Source of the DNA: UKL13-3 sp040387195
GTDB lineage: Bacteria; Bacteroidota; Bacteroidia; UKL13-3
Assembly (NCBI GenBank): GCA_040387195.1
Contig: JAZKEF010000001.1
Coordinates: 62,001-126,000, forward strand
Direction of reading: 5' to 3'
DNA: 64,000 nt
The notes beneath the pieces were generated by a model. It did not search any database. It was not told where the DNA came from and saw only the letters and a list, made by a program, of their open reading frames with translations. The position numbers and the translations under genes are program-made. Of the stretch, positions 8,567 to 18,442 are shown piece by piece (within the stretch, counting starts at the first letter, position 1; each line of letters starts with the position of its first letter).

Positions 8567-11433
8567 TAATTAGAAGCTTGCTCCTGGTAAGCCTCTATCG
8601 GCAAACAAGCACAAATAAGGTTACGGTCACCATGTGTATTGTTTACACGTCCTACTGTAGGCCAGAATTTGTTGGCACGCACGTAAGGCAACGGAAACGC
8701 TGCTTCCTGACGGCTGTATGTATGACTCCAGTCATCGGCAGTAACCATACTTGCTGTGTGCGGAGCATTTTTTAATACATTGTCTGCTTTATCCGCTGTT
8801 CCGTTTTCAATAGCTGTCACCTCGTTTTTAATACCAATCATGGCATCACAAAAACGGTCCAGTTCAGCTTTCGGTTCGCTTTCAGTCGGTTCAATCATAA
8901 TGGTACCTGCCACCGGGAAACTCATGGTTGGTGCGTGGAATCCATAATCCATCAAACGTTTTGCAATATCTTCCGCTTCAACACCTGTTGCACCTTTGAA
9001 TATACGTGTATCCAAAATCATTTCGTGCGCACAACGGCCCTTGCTTCCTACGTATAAAATCTGGTAGTGTTTTTCCAAACGGGCTTTGATATAGTTGGCA
9101 TTGAGGATAGCATACTTTGTTGCATTCTCCAATCCGGCTGTTCCCATCATGCGGATGTATGCGTATGAAATCAATAAGATGGAAGCACTACCCCATGGAG
9201 CTGCACTTACCGCACTCATTGATTGCGCTCCACCTTTCATATCCACCACTGCGTGACCCGGCAAGAACGGCACCAAATGTTGTGCAACACCGATCGGGCC
9301 CATACCTGGTCCACCGCCACCGTGAGGAATACAGAATGTTTTGTGCAGATTCAGATGGCAAACGTCAGCTCCGATATTAGCCGGACTGGTTAATCCAACC
9401 TGTGCATTCATATTGGCTCCGTCCATATATACCTGTCCACCTTTTTGGTGAATGAGGGCACATATTTCGGTGATACGTTCTTCAAAAATTCCGTATGTAG
9501 ATGGATAGGTAATCATCAAACACGCAAGGTTATCTTTGTGTTCTTCTGCTTTCGCTCTTAAATCGTCAATATCAACGTAACCGTTTTCGAGTGTTTTGGT
9601 TACAATAACTTTCATACCAGCCATTGCAGCACTAGCAGGGTTGGTTCCGTGAGCCGAAGAAGGAATCAATGCAATATTGCGGTGACCTTGTCCTATTGAT
9701 TTTAAGTATTCACGAATTACCATCAATCCTGCATACTCACCCGATGCACCGGAGTTTGGTTGTAAACTCATACCTGCAAATCCTGTTACCTGCTGTAAAT
9801 AGTCGGAAAGTTCATCAAAAATCTGGGTGTATCCTACAGCCTGATCACGTGGAATGAACGGATGCAACTGACCGAAGCCCGGCATAGTTACCGGAATCAT
9901 TTCTGCTGTTGCATTCAGTTTCATGGTACACGAACCCAAAGCGATCATGGAGTGGCAAAGTGATAAATCTTTTGCTTCCAATGATTTGATATAACGCAAC
10001 ATTTCATGCTCACTGTGGTGTGAATTAAACACAGGGTGTGTCATAAAATGGCTCTTGCGGATAAGCGTTGACGGCCAGTTTAAGATGACCGTTGATGGTT
10101 CGTAGTTGATCGTTTTTCCAGTGAGCACTTCAACCAGTTTATTGATATCGGCCGGAGTATGTGTTTCATCTACCGAAATGCGGATATGGTTTCCATCTGC
10201 TTTGTTGATATTGATCTCCGCCTTTTCACAAGCTGCCTGTAATGCATCGGCATCAGCAACTTTTACGGTTATTGTATCGAAATAATTTTGGGTGGTAACT
10301 TCTAAACCGGCTGAGGTTAATGCATCGGCAAGCGATCTGGTTAATCCGTGAATACGGCCTGCAATACCTTTTAACCCTTCGGGACCATGGTGCACACCGT
10401 ACATACTTGCCATTATAGAAAGTAATACCTGTGCAGTACAAATATTGGAAGTTGCTTTTTCGCGTTTGATGTGTTGCTCGCGTGTTTGCAATGCCATGCG
10501 CAATGCCGAGTTACCTTGGCTATCAACCGACACCCCGATTAAACGACCCGGCATCTGACGTTTGAAAGCATCCTTGGTAGCAAAAAATCCTGCATGAGGT
10601 CCACCGTAACCCATTGGCACCCCAAAACGCTGGGCCGAACCAACTACTGCATCAGCACCCCACTCACCGGGAGGTGTTAACATGGTTAATGCCAGCAAAT
10701 CGGCAGCTACTGCAACCAACACGTTATTTTTAATGGCCTTAGCCATAAACTCACTATAATCATTTACCTCACCGCTTCCGGCAGGGTATTGCAGCATAGC
10801 ACCAAAATAGGTATCATCCAATACCACCGTGTTATGGTCGCCTACAATCAGTTCCACACCAATTGGTTCGGTACGTGTTCTTAATACATCAATGGTTTGT
10901 GCGAAACATAATTCAGAAACAAAAAACCGTGTTGCTTTTGCATTTTTAGCTTCCGAGTGCAACATGTGCATGGCTTCAGCGGCAGCAGTACCTTCATCCA
11001 GCAAACTGGCATTGGCAATTTCCATTCCGGTAAGGTCGATGATCATGGTTTGGTAGTTGAGCAATGCTTCCAAACGGCCCTGGGCAATCTCTGCCTGATA
11101 AGGTGTATAGGCAGTGTACCATCCCGGATTTTCAAAAATATTGCGCAATACCACCAATGGAGTATTGGTTCCGTAGTATCCCTGGCCGATAAAGTTCTTG
11201 TGTATCTTATTTTTTGAAGCCACTTCGCTTAACATGGCCAGCAATTCAACTTCCGTCATCGGCTCAGGCAATTGCATACGTTGCGAGAGGCGGATATGAG
11301 CAGGAATGGTTTCGTCAATCAATTGATCTACCGAGCTTACACCGATGGTTTTAAGCATGGCTTCCGTATCATGTTTCATGGAAGAATTGTGGCGGTAAAT
11401 AAATTCGTCTTTGTGGTTTGCGTTGATTTGCAT
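8566..11433 (-). CDS. gcvP: Glycine dehydrogenase (decarboxylating), P-protein of the glycine cleavage system
   Basis: 955 residues, the normal length of the single-chain P-protein. It decarboxylates glycine using pyridoxal phosphate and passes the aminomethyl group to the lipoyl arm of the H-protein. The N-terminal half shows 'NASLLDEGTAAAEAM' and 'MGYGGPHAGFFATKD'. The C-terminal half holds the PLP-lysine motif 'LNLHKTFCIPHGGGGPG' at about residue 700, preceded by 'PSSAHGTNPASAAMAGM'. gcvT and gcvH are not in the window. The gene stands alone with a promoter match at 11472-11502 and ends inside a REP-like repeat. I looked for a glycine riboswitch in the 240-base leader region and did not see one. 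Confidence 0.98.
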   Translation of the reverse strand: MQINANHKDEFIYRHNSSMKHDTEAMLKTIGVSSVDQLIDETIPAHIRLSQRMQLPEPMTEVELLAMLSEVASKNKIHKNFIGQGYYGTNTPLVVLRNIFENPGWYTAYTPYQAEIAQGRLEALLNYQTMIIDLTGMEIANASLLDEGTAAAEAMHMLHSEAKNAKATRFFVSELCFAQTIDVLRTRTEPIGVELIVGDHNTVVLDDTYFGAMLQYPAGSGEVNDYSEFMAKAIKNNVLVAVAADLLALTMLTPPGEWGADAVVGSAQRFGVPMGYGGPHAGFFATKDAFKRQMPGRLIGVSVDSQGNSALRMALQTREQHIKREKATSNICTAQVLLSIMASMYGVHHGPEGLKGIAGRIHGLTRSLADALTSAGLEVTTQNYFDTITVKVADADALQAACEKAEININKADGNHIRISVDETHTPADINKLVEVLTGKTINYEPSTVILNWPSTLIRKSHFMTHPVFNSHHSEHEMLRYIKSLEAKDLSLCHSMIALGSCTMKLNATAEMIPVTMPGFGQLHPFIPRDQAVGYTQIFDELSDYLQQVTGFAGMSLQPNSGASGEYAGLMVIREYLKSIGQGHRNIALIPSSAHGTNPASAAMAGMKVIVTKTLENGYVDIDDLRAKAEEHKDNLACLMITYPSTYGIFEERITEICALIHQKGGQVYMDGANMNAQVGLTSPANIGADVCHLNLHKTFCIPHGGGGPGMGPIGVAQHLVPFLPGHAVVDMKGGAQSMSAVSAAPWGSASILLISYAYIRMMGTAGLENATKYAILNANYIKARLEKHYQILYVGSKGRCAHEMILDTRIFKGATGVEAEDIAKRLMDYGFHAPTMSFPVAGTIMIEPTESEPKAELDRFCDAMIGIKNEVTAIENGTADKADNVLKNAPHTASMVTADDWSHTYSRQEAAFPLPYVRANKFWPTVGRVNNTHGDRNLICACLPIEAYQEQASN

Positions 11434-11471
11434 ATCAAAAAAATATTTAGAATTAGCTGAAAAAAGTTGTG

Positions 11472-11502
11472 CGAAGCTAATTAATTTACCCTAACAGCCA
11501 AA
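11472..11502 (-). promoter_or_regulatory. Promoter of gcvP
   Basis: On the minus strand, TTTG (11499-11502), exactly 19 bases, then TAGCTTCG (11472-11479), 7 of 8 matches to TAnnTTTG. It predicts a short leader of about 30 nt before the gcvP start at 11433. Confidence 0.6.
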
Positions 11503-11674
11503 CTGATGTTGCGCATGTTTTACACAGTTTTATAAAGGCATTATTAGCAGGCCTGATGCGACACCGACCATTACAAGCCAAGCACGCTTTGGAATTGAAA
11601 ATAGTGCAACACGTTAGTATTTTATCCCAAACTTCACTTATTTTACAGCACTCGAAACATCAATACTTTACAAT

Positions 11675-12133
11675 ATGAAACATACCAGATTTTTGCTCCC
11701 CCTTCTTTTCCTTTTTATGACTGCCATTAGTTTTGCCCAAACCGCTCCGAGTGATGCCATTGTAGGTGTTTGGGAAACCGGAACAGGTAAGGCGCGTGTA
11801 AACATTACCAAATCGGGGAATTTTTTTTATGGCCGCATTGTATGGCTGAAGGAACCTAAAAATGAACAGGGAAATCCCAAAGTTGATAAAAACAATCCGG
11901 ATGAAAGCAAACGTGTTGCCCCTCTGCTTGGTTTAAAAATGCTAAGCGGATTTGAATTTAAGGGAGATAATTTATGGGAAGATGGTACCATTTATGACCC
12001 TGAAAGCGGAAGCACCTACAACTGCAAAATTAATCTGGAAGATGCCAATACCATGAACATCCGTGGATTTATCGGCATATCTGCATTTGGCAGAACGGAT
12101 GTCTGGAAACGGCTGGAAATGAAAAAGAAATAG
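11675..12133 (+). CDS. DUF2147 family exported protein
   Basis: 152 residues with a signal peptide (MKHTRFLLPLLFLFMTAISFAQ). The mature part carries the DUF2147 pattern: 'IVGVWETGTGKARVNI' at the start, 'FYGRIVWLKEP', 'GLKMLSGFEF', 'WEDGTIYDPESGSTYNCKI', and 'MNIRGFIGISAFGRTDVWKR' at the end. The fold is a small beta-barrel resembling lipocalin/FABP-like proteins; substrates are unknown. It converges with the DUF6268 gene, 17 bases away. Confidence 0.9.
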   Translation: MKHTRFLLPLLFLFMTAISFAQTAPSDAIVGVWETGTGKARVNITKSGNFFYGRIVWLKEPKNEQGNPKVDKNNPDESKRVAPLLGLKMLSGFEFKGDNLWEDGTIYDPESGSTYNCKINLEDANTMNIRGFIGISAFGRTDVWKRLEMKKK

Positions 12134-12150
12134 GTTCTGGTTTTTCATCA

Positions 12151-13227
12151 TTAAGGACTTACCAGATTCAGGCTAACCTGAACATACAGCGCATTGCTTA
12201 AGGTGTTATCCATGTAATATGCTGTTTTGTCGCCCAAAAACCGGAACGAATCGGATTGGTCGATATTAAAATTATAATTGATGCGGTAACCCAGCTGGGC
12301 CGAAATCCAGATAAAATCGGTAATAGCTCTTTCATACGTAATCCGCGGCCTGATTTCTGACCTGCGTAGTTCCAGGTTATTGTATGCAACATTGCTTGTG
12401 CGGTTGAGGATAGCATAACTGTTACCTTCCAGTTCATACCCGATAAGCAATAAATTGCGGGGATTAAATGACCTGCGCAGGGCCAGCCTTGCCGGGAACA
12501 AAGATTCGATGCCCCATTTTCGGTTTTCGAATGTGTGGTTGAACAATACCAGCGGAATAATTCCATTGGCGCCCGGACGGTAGGTTCTTGACAGTCCCAC
12601 CGCTATCATGGAGCGGTCACTTCTTTTCCAGCCGAAAAAAGCCGCAACCGTAATTTTAGGATCACCAAGGTAATCCATCAGCTTATCATCATCAAAGGTA
12701 TAATCACCGTTTGCATCAGCCGATGCAAAACTAAGGATAAAATGTTTTTCATTGAGTGGCTTGAACACGGTTGCATTTAATCCGGAAGTAGTCAGTCCCC
12801 GCTCCTTTAAACTTCTTACAACATAATTAGAGTTGTCGTAGGTATCCATTGAATATGCATTCCGCCAATAGGTTACACCCATGTTCACCAACCATTTTGT
12901 GTTGGATAACAACGGTACATTCGCAACTACGCGCAGTCCGCCTGCCGATTGAATATCGGCCTTGCCCAATTTGGTATCGGTACCGGTTGCATACGGATCT
13001 GTATTGGTGAGTTGCTGCGATAACTGGTAGTCATAACCAATGCTTATCAGTTTATTGGGACTTATTCCCAATACCTTTGAAGTGCAATACCGTTTGGTTC
13101 CTGCCGCTGCATCCATATCAGAGAACTGGCTAAAGTCCATCTCTTCTTCTTTTATCGTTGTATCCTGCTGGGCAAATACGCATGTGGTAAGCAAAAGCAA
13201 TAGGACTAAACCGGCTGTTTGTTTCAT
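12151..13227 (-). CDS. DUF6268-like outer-membrane beta-barrel protein
   Basis: 358 residues. The signal peptide MKQTAGLVLLLLLTTCVFAQ is followed by an acidic linker (DTTIKEEEMDFSQFSDMD) and about 300 residues of alternating hydrophobic/polar strands with many aromatic girdle residues. It contains 'NEKHFILSFASADANGDY', 'AFFGWKRSDRSMIAVGLSRTY' and 'GIIPLVLFNHTF', which agree with DUF6268 outer-membrane proteins. It probably forms a pore or structural barrel. No neighbour points to a substrate. Confidence 0.7.
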   Translation of the reverse strand: MKQTAGLVLLLLLTTCVFAQQDTTIKEEEMDFSQFSDMDAAAGTKRYCTSKVLGISPNKLISIGYDYQLSQQLTNTDPYATGTDTKLGKADIQSAGGLRVVANVPLLSNTKWLVNMGVTYWRNAYSMDTYDNSNYVVRSLKERGLTTSGLNATVFKPLNEKHFILSFASADANGDYTFDDDKLMDYLGDPKITVAAFFGWKRSDRSMIAVGLSRTYRPGANGIIPLVLFNHTFENRKWGIESLFPARLALRRSFNPRNLLLIGYELEGNSYAILNRTSNVAYNNLELRRSEIRPRITYERAITDFIWISAQLGYRINYNFNIDQSDSFRFLGDKTAYYMDNTLSNALYVQVSLNLVSP

Positions 13228-13314
13228 TGACTTAAGGTGTTGTTAGCGATTAGAATTTATACAAAAAATTAATCCGCCTTCACTTTTCGAATCTATTCAT
13301 TAGAATTTTCTCAG

Positions 13315-14847
13315 CTATTTCTCCTGAACCTCATACATATCCAGTCGCCTGTCTTTCCAGTTGAGCACCGTCCCTGTATTGCGGGCACGTTCGATAGCGG
13401 CCAGATCCAGATCGGCAATTACAATGGTTTCGATATTGGTACTGCACTCTCCCGCAATGGCATCTGGTGGAAAAGCAAAATCACTCGGAGTGTAAATTCC
13501 CGACTGGGCGTAGTTGATATCCATATTATCTACGGAAGGAATATTACCAATGGTACCTGCAGTTGCCACATAAATCTGGTTTTCCACTGCCCTGCTCTGT
13601 GCGCATATTTTCACACGCAAATGTCCGTGTTTTTCATCCGTACTAAATGGCACAAAAACAATCTTTGCACCTTTCTGGCAAGCAATGCGGGTCATTTCCG
13701 GAAACTCTACATCGTAACAAATATTGATGGCTACCTTACCGCAATCTGTATTGAACACCTTCACTTCATTGCCCGGCTTTACACCCCACCACTTAGCTTC
13801 ATTGCTGGTGATGTGAATTTTATACTGCTTCTCATACGTTCCATCACGTTTAAACAAGTAGGATATATTGTATAGATTATCCCCTTCAACTTGCAGGTGT
13901 GTTCCCGCAATGATATTGATATTGTATTCCATCGATAAGCGCGAAAACAGGGAAATATAATCCTCTGTATACTCATCCAGTTTACGAATACTGTCTTCGG
14001 GACTCATACTTTTGTACTCATGCAGCGAAAGCAGTTGTGTAGTAAACAACTCCGGGAACAAAGCAAAATCTGATTTGTAATTGGATGCCACATCCGTAAA
14101 ATACTCGCATTGTTGAGCAAACTGTTTAAACGAAGTGATTTTACGTAATTCATATTGAATGCAGCATACCCGTACCTTTTTCATCAACACACTGCGTTCG
14201 CGGGTTTCTGGCGTATAATCGAGGTTAATCCATTCCAGCAAGGTTGCGTATCCTTCACTCTCTTTATCATCCGGCAAATAGTCTTTAATAATGCGCTGAA
14301 TGGTAAAACCCTGACTCAACTGAAAGGTGAGTACTGTATCCTTAATTTTTTTATCAATCACCCGTTTTACATAAGCTCGTACTCCAAATTGCTCACTGTA
14401 TTTGTGGTAATTAGGCAAACGGCCGCCTATCAGAATTGCCTTCAGGTTTCTGTCCACGCATAATTGCCTGCGCATGTCGTACAAACGTCTGCCAATTTTC
14501 AGCCCCTGATAATCGGGATGCACCATTACCTCAATGCCATACAGCGTATCACCTTCCTCATCATGGTTGGTAATAAAACCGTTATCGCATATCTCTTTCC
14601 ATGTATGGTCATCATCATATTCATCCCAGCTCACAATCAAACTTGTTGCCGAGCCCACAATCTCCCCTTCGTATTCAATGATCTGCATACCATCCGGAAA
14701 GTTCTTATACTGACTTTCTAACATCTCATACGTCCATGGTTCCGTGTCCGGAAAACAGATTTTTGAGAGTTTGATAATTTCATCAAAATCACTCTTCTCC
14801 GCCAGTCGCTCAATAAGCTTAGGCTTTTTCGAAGAACGTCTTTTCAT
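13315..14847 (-). CDS. GNAT acetyltransferase fused to a carbon-nitrogen hydrolase (nitrilase family)
   Basis: 510 residues from the ATG at 14847 (MKRRSSKKPKLIERLAEKSD); a longer reading from 14934 adds a poor extension. Residues ~10-170 are a GNAT domain ('YGIEVMVHPDYQGLKIGRRL' is the acetyl-CoA loop). Residues ~225-490 are a nitrilase domain with the Glu-Lys-Cys triad visible as 'FALFPELFTT', 'QYKIHITSNEAKWWG' and 'VAINICYDVEFPE'. This two-domain arrangement is known in many bacteria; the amide or nitrile substrate is not established. A perfect TAnnTTTG match (TATCTTTG, 14884-14891) lies just upstream, but no TTTG at the right distance. It diverges from dapD. Confidence 0.9.
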   Translation of the reverse strand: MKRRSSKKPKLIERLAEKSDFDEIIKLSKICFPDTEPWTYEMLESQYKNFPDGMQIIEYEGEIVGSATSLIVSWDEYDDDHTWKEICDNGFITNHDEEGDTLYGIEVMVHPDYQGLKIGRRLYDMRRQLCVDRNLKAILIGGRLPNYHKYSEQFGVRAYVKRVIDKKIKDTVLTFQLSQGFTIQRIIKDYLPDDKESEGYATLLEWINLDYTPETRERSVLMKKVRVCCIQYELRKITSFKQFAQQCEYFTDVASNYKSDFALFPELFTTQLLSLHEYKSMSPEDSIRKLDEYTEDYISLFSRLSMEYNINIIAGTHLQVEGDNLYNISYLFKRDGTYEKQYKIHITSNEAKWWGVKPGNEVKVFNTDCGKVAINICYDVEFPEMTRIACQKGAKIVFVPFSTDEKHGHLRVKICAQSRAVENQIYVATAGTIGNIPSVDNMDINYAQSGIYTPSDFAFPPDAIAGECSTNIETIVIADLDLAAIERARNTGTVLNWKDRRLDMYEVQEK

Positions 14848-15054
14848 ATTCGGTTTATTGTTCACAATCGTTCGTTTGAAGGTCAAAGATATAAATTTGG
14901 AACGATACTCGATACGGGATGCGAGATACCGCACAAATCAGAATATGCCCGTGAACAAAAAACATTTCGCTTTGGTGGTTTCGACTCCGCTCAACAATCT
15001 TCCGCTTTCTTCTTTCCTCTTTATACAGTAGTTTAGCCGCAAATTATTTTATAC

Positions 15055-15867
15055 ATGACTACGCAAGAAATCATTGAAAACATCTGGAACAACAGGGAAT
15101 TATTAAAAGAAGCAACCTCACAGGAAACGATCCGTGAGGTTATAGAACTATTGGACAAGGGAAAATTGCGTACTGCAGAACCAACGGCAACAGGTTGGCA
15201 AGTGAATGACTGGGTAAAAAAAGCCGTGATTTTGTATTTCCCCATTCAGCAAATGGAAACCATTGAAGTGGGACCGTTTGAGTTTCATGACAAAATGAAA
15301 TTGAAGAAAAATTATGCCGAGCAAGGTGTACGTGTGGTGCCACATGCAGTTGCGCGTTACGGTGCATTTTTGCAAAAAGGGGTAATCCTTATGCCGAGTT
15401 ATGTAAACATTGGTGCTTATGTAGATGAGGGAACTATGGTGGATACCTGGGCAACGGTTGGAAGCTGTGCACAAATCGGGAAACATGTTCACTTGAGTGG
15501 TGGTGTGGGCATTGGTGGCGTGCTGGAGCCCGTACAAGCAGCACCGGTAATTATTGAAGATAACTGTTTCATCGGTTCACGCTGTATCGTTGTTGAAGGA
15601 GTTAGAGTTGAAAAAGAAGCTGTACTTGGTGCAGGTGTAACTTTAACCATGAGCACAAAAATTATTGACGTTACGGGTAATGAGCCGGTTGAATACAAAG
15701 GAGTGGTACCTCCCCGTTCGGTAGTGATTCCGGGTAGCTATACCAAAAAATTTGCTGCCGGTGAATTCCAGGTACCGTGTGCATTGATTATCGGGCAACG
15801 CAAAGCATCAACTGATACGAAGACTTCGTTGAATGATGCTTTAAGAGAGTATAATGTAGCTGTGTAA
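15055..15867 (+). CDS. dapD: 2,3,4,5-tetrahydropyridine-2,6-dicarboxylate N-succinyltransferase
   Basis: 270 residues, the usual length. It transfers succinyl from succinyl-CoA to tetrahydrodipicolinate in the lysine/meso-diaminopimelate pathway that feeds peptidoglycan. After a helical N-terminal domain of ~100 residues comes the left-handed beta-helix with hexapeptide repeats ('GVILMPSYVNIGAYVDEGTM', 'GSCAQIGKHVHLSGGVGIGG', 'IEDNCFIGSRCIVVEGV'). The signature 'VPPRSVVIPGSYTKKFAAGE' is near the end. It is monocistronic, and the 168 bases after it contain purine-rich low-complexity sequence and an inverted 'AAAGTCTTCGG' motif. Confidence 0.97.
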   Translation: MTTQEIIENIWNNRELLKEATSQETIREVIELLDKGKLRTAEPTATGWQVNDWVKKAVILYFPIQQMETIEVGPFEFHDKMKLKKNYAEQGVRVVPHAVARYGAFLQKGVILMPSYVNIGAYVDEGTMVDTWATVGSCAQIGKHVHLSGGVGIGGVLEPVQAAPVIIEDNCFIGSRCIVVEGVRVEKEAVLGAGVTLTMSTKIIDVTGNEPVEYKGVVPPRSVVIPGSYTKKFAAGEFQVPCALIIGQRKASTDTKTSLNDALREYNVAV

Positions 15868-16035
15868 AGATAGAGATTAGAGGATAGAAGTTGGAGGATG
15901 GAAGAGAATTTTGGATATTGAGAAGTGGAATCTTTCGACAACGTCACTCATGACAAAGTCTTCGGTGAAAGACTTCGGTAAACTCAGTCTGACATTCGGT
16001 CCAATTTGATACGCATATCTATTTAACAACCAGAA

Positions 16036-17211
16036 ATGAATCCATTATTATCCAACATCGAGCATCCAGTATCGCTTATCCGGAATCCGGAATCGCGGAT
16101 CTTGCGCATAGGCCTTGATGCCAAGCGTGCGTTCAACAACGGAACCGGACTGGGTAATTATTCCCGCTTTGTGATTAATGGATTGCTGAAATATTTTCCA
16201 CAACACGAATATTTCCTGTTTACCCCCGGAATCAAACCCGAATTCGAGCAATTTTATACTCCTTCAACTAACGTAAATCTTGTTACCCCTGATAGTTTTC
16301 TGGGCAAAACCTTTTCTTCCTTGTGGCGCACCTATGCCATTGCCGATATGTGTAATGAGTTAAAACTCGATGTATTCCATGGATTGAGCAATGAATTACC
16401 CGTGGGGATTGAATCGTTTACCGGAAAAAAAATTGCAACCCTCCACGATCTGATTTTTTTACGCTACCCCAATTATTACGGAAACATCGACAGGTATATT
16501 TATACCCGTAAGTTTAAATATGCATGTGAGCAAGCGGATATTGTACTGGCTGCAAGCGAACAAACAAAACAAGATATTGTTCACTACTTTGGCACACCTA
16601 AAGAAAAGATCAAAGCGGCTTATCAGAATTGCGATGACAGATTCGGACAACCTGCTACACCCGAACAAAAACAATCCGTAACCACAACATACGCATTACC
16701 TGAGTTGTTTGCCTTATGTGTTGGCACCATTGAACAACGCAAAAATCAGCTTACGGTTCTCAAAGCTTTTCACGCGCTGGATCATCCTACAATGAAGCTG
16801 GTGTTCATCGGAAAACAAACACCGTATACCAACCAGCTTACTGCCTATATTGAACAACACGGACTTCAGGATAAGGTGATCTTTCTCCAAGGGATTCCCC
16901 TCTCCCATTTGCCTGTTATATATCAACTATCGGGCATGTTCATCTATGCTTCCGAATTTGAGGGGTTCGGAATTCCGGTGCTGGAGGGTTTGCGCAGCGG
17001 AGTACCCGTGATTGCCGCCAATGCCTCAAGTTTGCCGGAGGTTGGTGGAAATTCAGCACACTATTTTGAACCAAATGATGTTTCGGGGTTATTGAGTTGT
17101 ATGAAAACTGTTTTAACATCCAAAACCAATAGTGCCAACCTGAAGGAGCACTTGCAACAATTTGATACAAGTATCCTTATTGAATCGTTGATGAAGGTAT
17201 ACCGGTCCTAA
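16036..17211 (+). CDS. Family 4 (GT-B) glycosyltransferase
   Basis: 391 residues. The N-terminal Rossmann-like domain has 'GTGLGNYSRFVINGLLKYFP', and the C-terminal nucleotide-sugar domain has 'CVGTIEQRKNQLTVLKAF' and the donor-binding EX7E region 'SEFEGFGIPVLEGLRSGVP'. This matches GT4 retaining transferases that build polysaccharide or glycan chains; sugar and acceptor are unknown. The first ~20 residues (MNPLLSNIEHPVSLIRNPES) look like translated repeat sequence (the DNA reads 'CCGGAATCCGGAATCG'), so the true start may be a TTG just before 'RIGLDAKR'. It is not in a recognisable polysaccharide cluster. Confidence 0.88.
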   Translation: MNPLLSNIEHPVSLIRNPESRILRIGLDAKRAFNNGTGLGNYSRFVINGLLKYFPQHEYFLFTPGIKPEFEQFYTPSTNVNLVTPDSFLGKTFSSLWRTYAIADMCNELKLDVFHGLSNELPVGIESFTGKKIATLHDLIFLRYPNYYGNIDRYIYTRKFKYACEQADIVLAASEQTKQDIVHYFGTPKEKIKAAYQNCDDRFGQPATPEQKQSVTTTYALPELFALCVGTIEQRKNQLTVLKAFHALDHPTMKLVFIGKQTPYTNQLTAYIEQHGLQDKVIFLQGIPLSHLPVIYQLSGMFIYASEFEGFGIPVLEGLRSGVPVIAANASSLPEVGGNSAHYFEPNDVSGLLSCMKTVLTSKTNSANLKEHLQQFDTSILIESLMKVYRS

Positions 17212-17293
17212 GTTACCCACATTTACCCTGTGTATTATGCGACAAACAACTCTTAAAGAAAGTGTATTTTCGTATCAGTAAAACTTTGCAACA

Positions 17294-18163
17294 GTGATAT
17301 CAGAACAACCTATCAAAAAAAGACGTAAAATCTCTTACCTGCCGTCCATCATCAGCATTTCGCTAGTGCTGTTCATGATGGGAATATTTGGTATCATTCT
17401 TATTAATGGAAACAAACTCTCCAAACATTTACTGGAGAATTTTCAACTTACCGTTTTTTTTAATGAAGACGCATCGGAAGCGGATATCCAAAACATCAAT
17501 CGCCAGATTGCGGCCAGTGAGTACGCAAAAAAAACTATTTATGTAAGCAAGGAGGCGGCTGCCAAAACATTTGCAGCTGAAACGGGACAGGACTTTGTTA
17601 CGTTTCTCGGATTCAATCCACTTTTGCCATCAGTTGAATTATTTGTGAAATCAAAGTATGCCAATGCCGAAACCATCAAACAAATTGAAATGGAGTTAAG
17701 GAGGAACAAGGCCGTTCAGGATGTGGTGTACCAGTCATCCATCATTGATGAAATCCATAAAAACATCAGAACCATCGGATCTACCTTAACTTTAATCAGC
17801 CTGGTATTTCTGCTGATTGCGGTTACCCTGATCAATAATACCATCAGGTTAAACTTATTTGCCCGCAGGTTTATCATTAAAAGTATGCAAATGGTGGGTG
17901 CCACGCACTGGTTCATTATTAAACCCTTTGCATTCAGATCATTCCTGCATGGCTTATACGGAGGGATTATTTCCTGTATACTATTGGGTTTACTGCTTTA
18001 CTGGATGCCTTTCTGGGTTCCGGATATCAAGGCATTATACGATAATTCGCAGTTTGCAATATTGTTTGTTGTGGTTATTATTGCAGGTATCATCATCAGC
18101 ATGGTTAGCAGCATGATTTCAACCAACAGGTACCTGCGCATGAAAATTGATGATTTATATTAA
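17294..18163 (+). CDS. ftsX: Cell-division permease FtsX
   Basis: 289 residues, starting at GTG 17294. It is a short basic cytoplasmic tail, a first membrane helix at ~21-40, an extracytoplasmic domain to ~160, and three further helices at ~165-187, 215-235 and 255-277: the FtsX topology. With FtsE it forms an ABC-type complex that activates peptidoglycan hydrolases at the septum. ftsE is not adjacent, which is normal in Bacteroidota. It is followed at 11 bases by DUF3098 and then uppP, a gene order typical of the phylum and probably one operon. Confidence 0.9.
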   Translation: MISEQPIKKRRKISYLPSIISISLVLFMMGIFGIILINGNKLSKHLLENFQLTVFFNEDASEADIQNINRQIAASEYAKKTIYVSKEAAAKTFAAETGQDFVTFLGFNPLLPSVELFVKSKYANAETIKQIEMELRRNKAVQDVVYQSSIIDEIHKNIRTIGSTLTLISLVFLLIAVTLINNTIRLNLFARRFIIKSMQMVGATHWFIIKPFAFRSFLHGLYGGIISCILLGLLLYWMPFWVPDIKALYDNSQFAILFVVVIIAGIIISMVSSMISTNRYLRMKIDDLY

Positions 18164-18174
18164 ACTAAAACAAC

Positions 18175-18429
18175 ATGGCTGATAAAAAAGCACCCGTAAA
18201 AAAAGCACCTGAAAAAGTTGCTGTAAAACCAGAAAACGTATCATTTGCTTTCGGAAAAGAAAACTACACCATCATGGCTATCGGATTGGTGGTTATCATC
18301 ATCGGATTTTTTTTGATGGGAGGTAAAGAAGATATTTTCAGTACTACCAAATTAACCGTGGCTCCTATTGTGGTAGTTCTTGGTTTCTTAATTGAGGTGG
18401 CTGCTATCATGCGTAAGTCTAAAGACTAA
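18175..18429 (+). CDS. DUF3098 small membrane protein
   Basis: 84 residues: a Lys/Pro-rich N-terminus (MADKKAPVKKAPEKVAVKPE), then 'FGKENYTIMAIGLVVIIIGF' and a second hydrophobic helix (VAPIVVVLGFLIEVAAIMRK). Two membrane helices with a short loop and a basic end are the DUF3098 layout. It sits between ftsX and uppP with 11- and 13-base spacings, which suggests a role in envelope growth, but none is demonstrated. Confidence 0.9.
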   Translation: MADKKAPVKKAPEKVAVKPENVSFAFGKENYTIMAIGLVVIIIGFFLMGGKEDIFSTTKLTVAPIVVVLGFLIEVAAIMRKSKD

Positions 18430-18442
18430 TCCATACCTATTC

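Noticed and set aside
11434..11674. Glycine riboswitch ahead of gcvP
   Set aside because: No tandem aptamer-like conserved segments are seen. A simple promoter close to the gene with a ~30-nt leader leaves no room.
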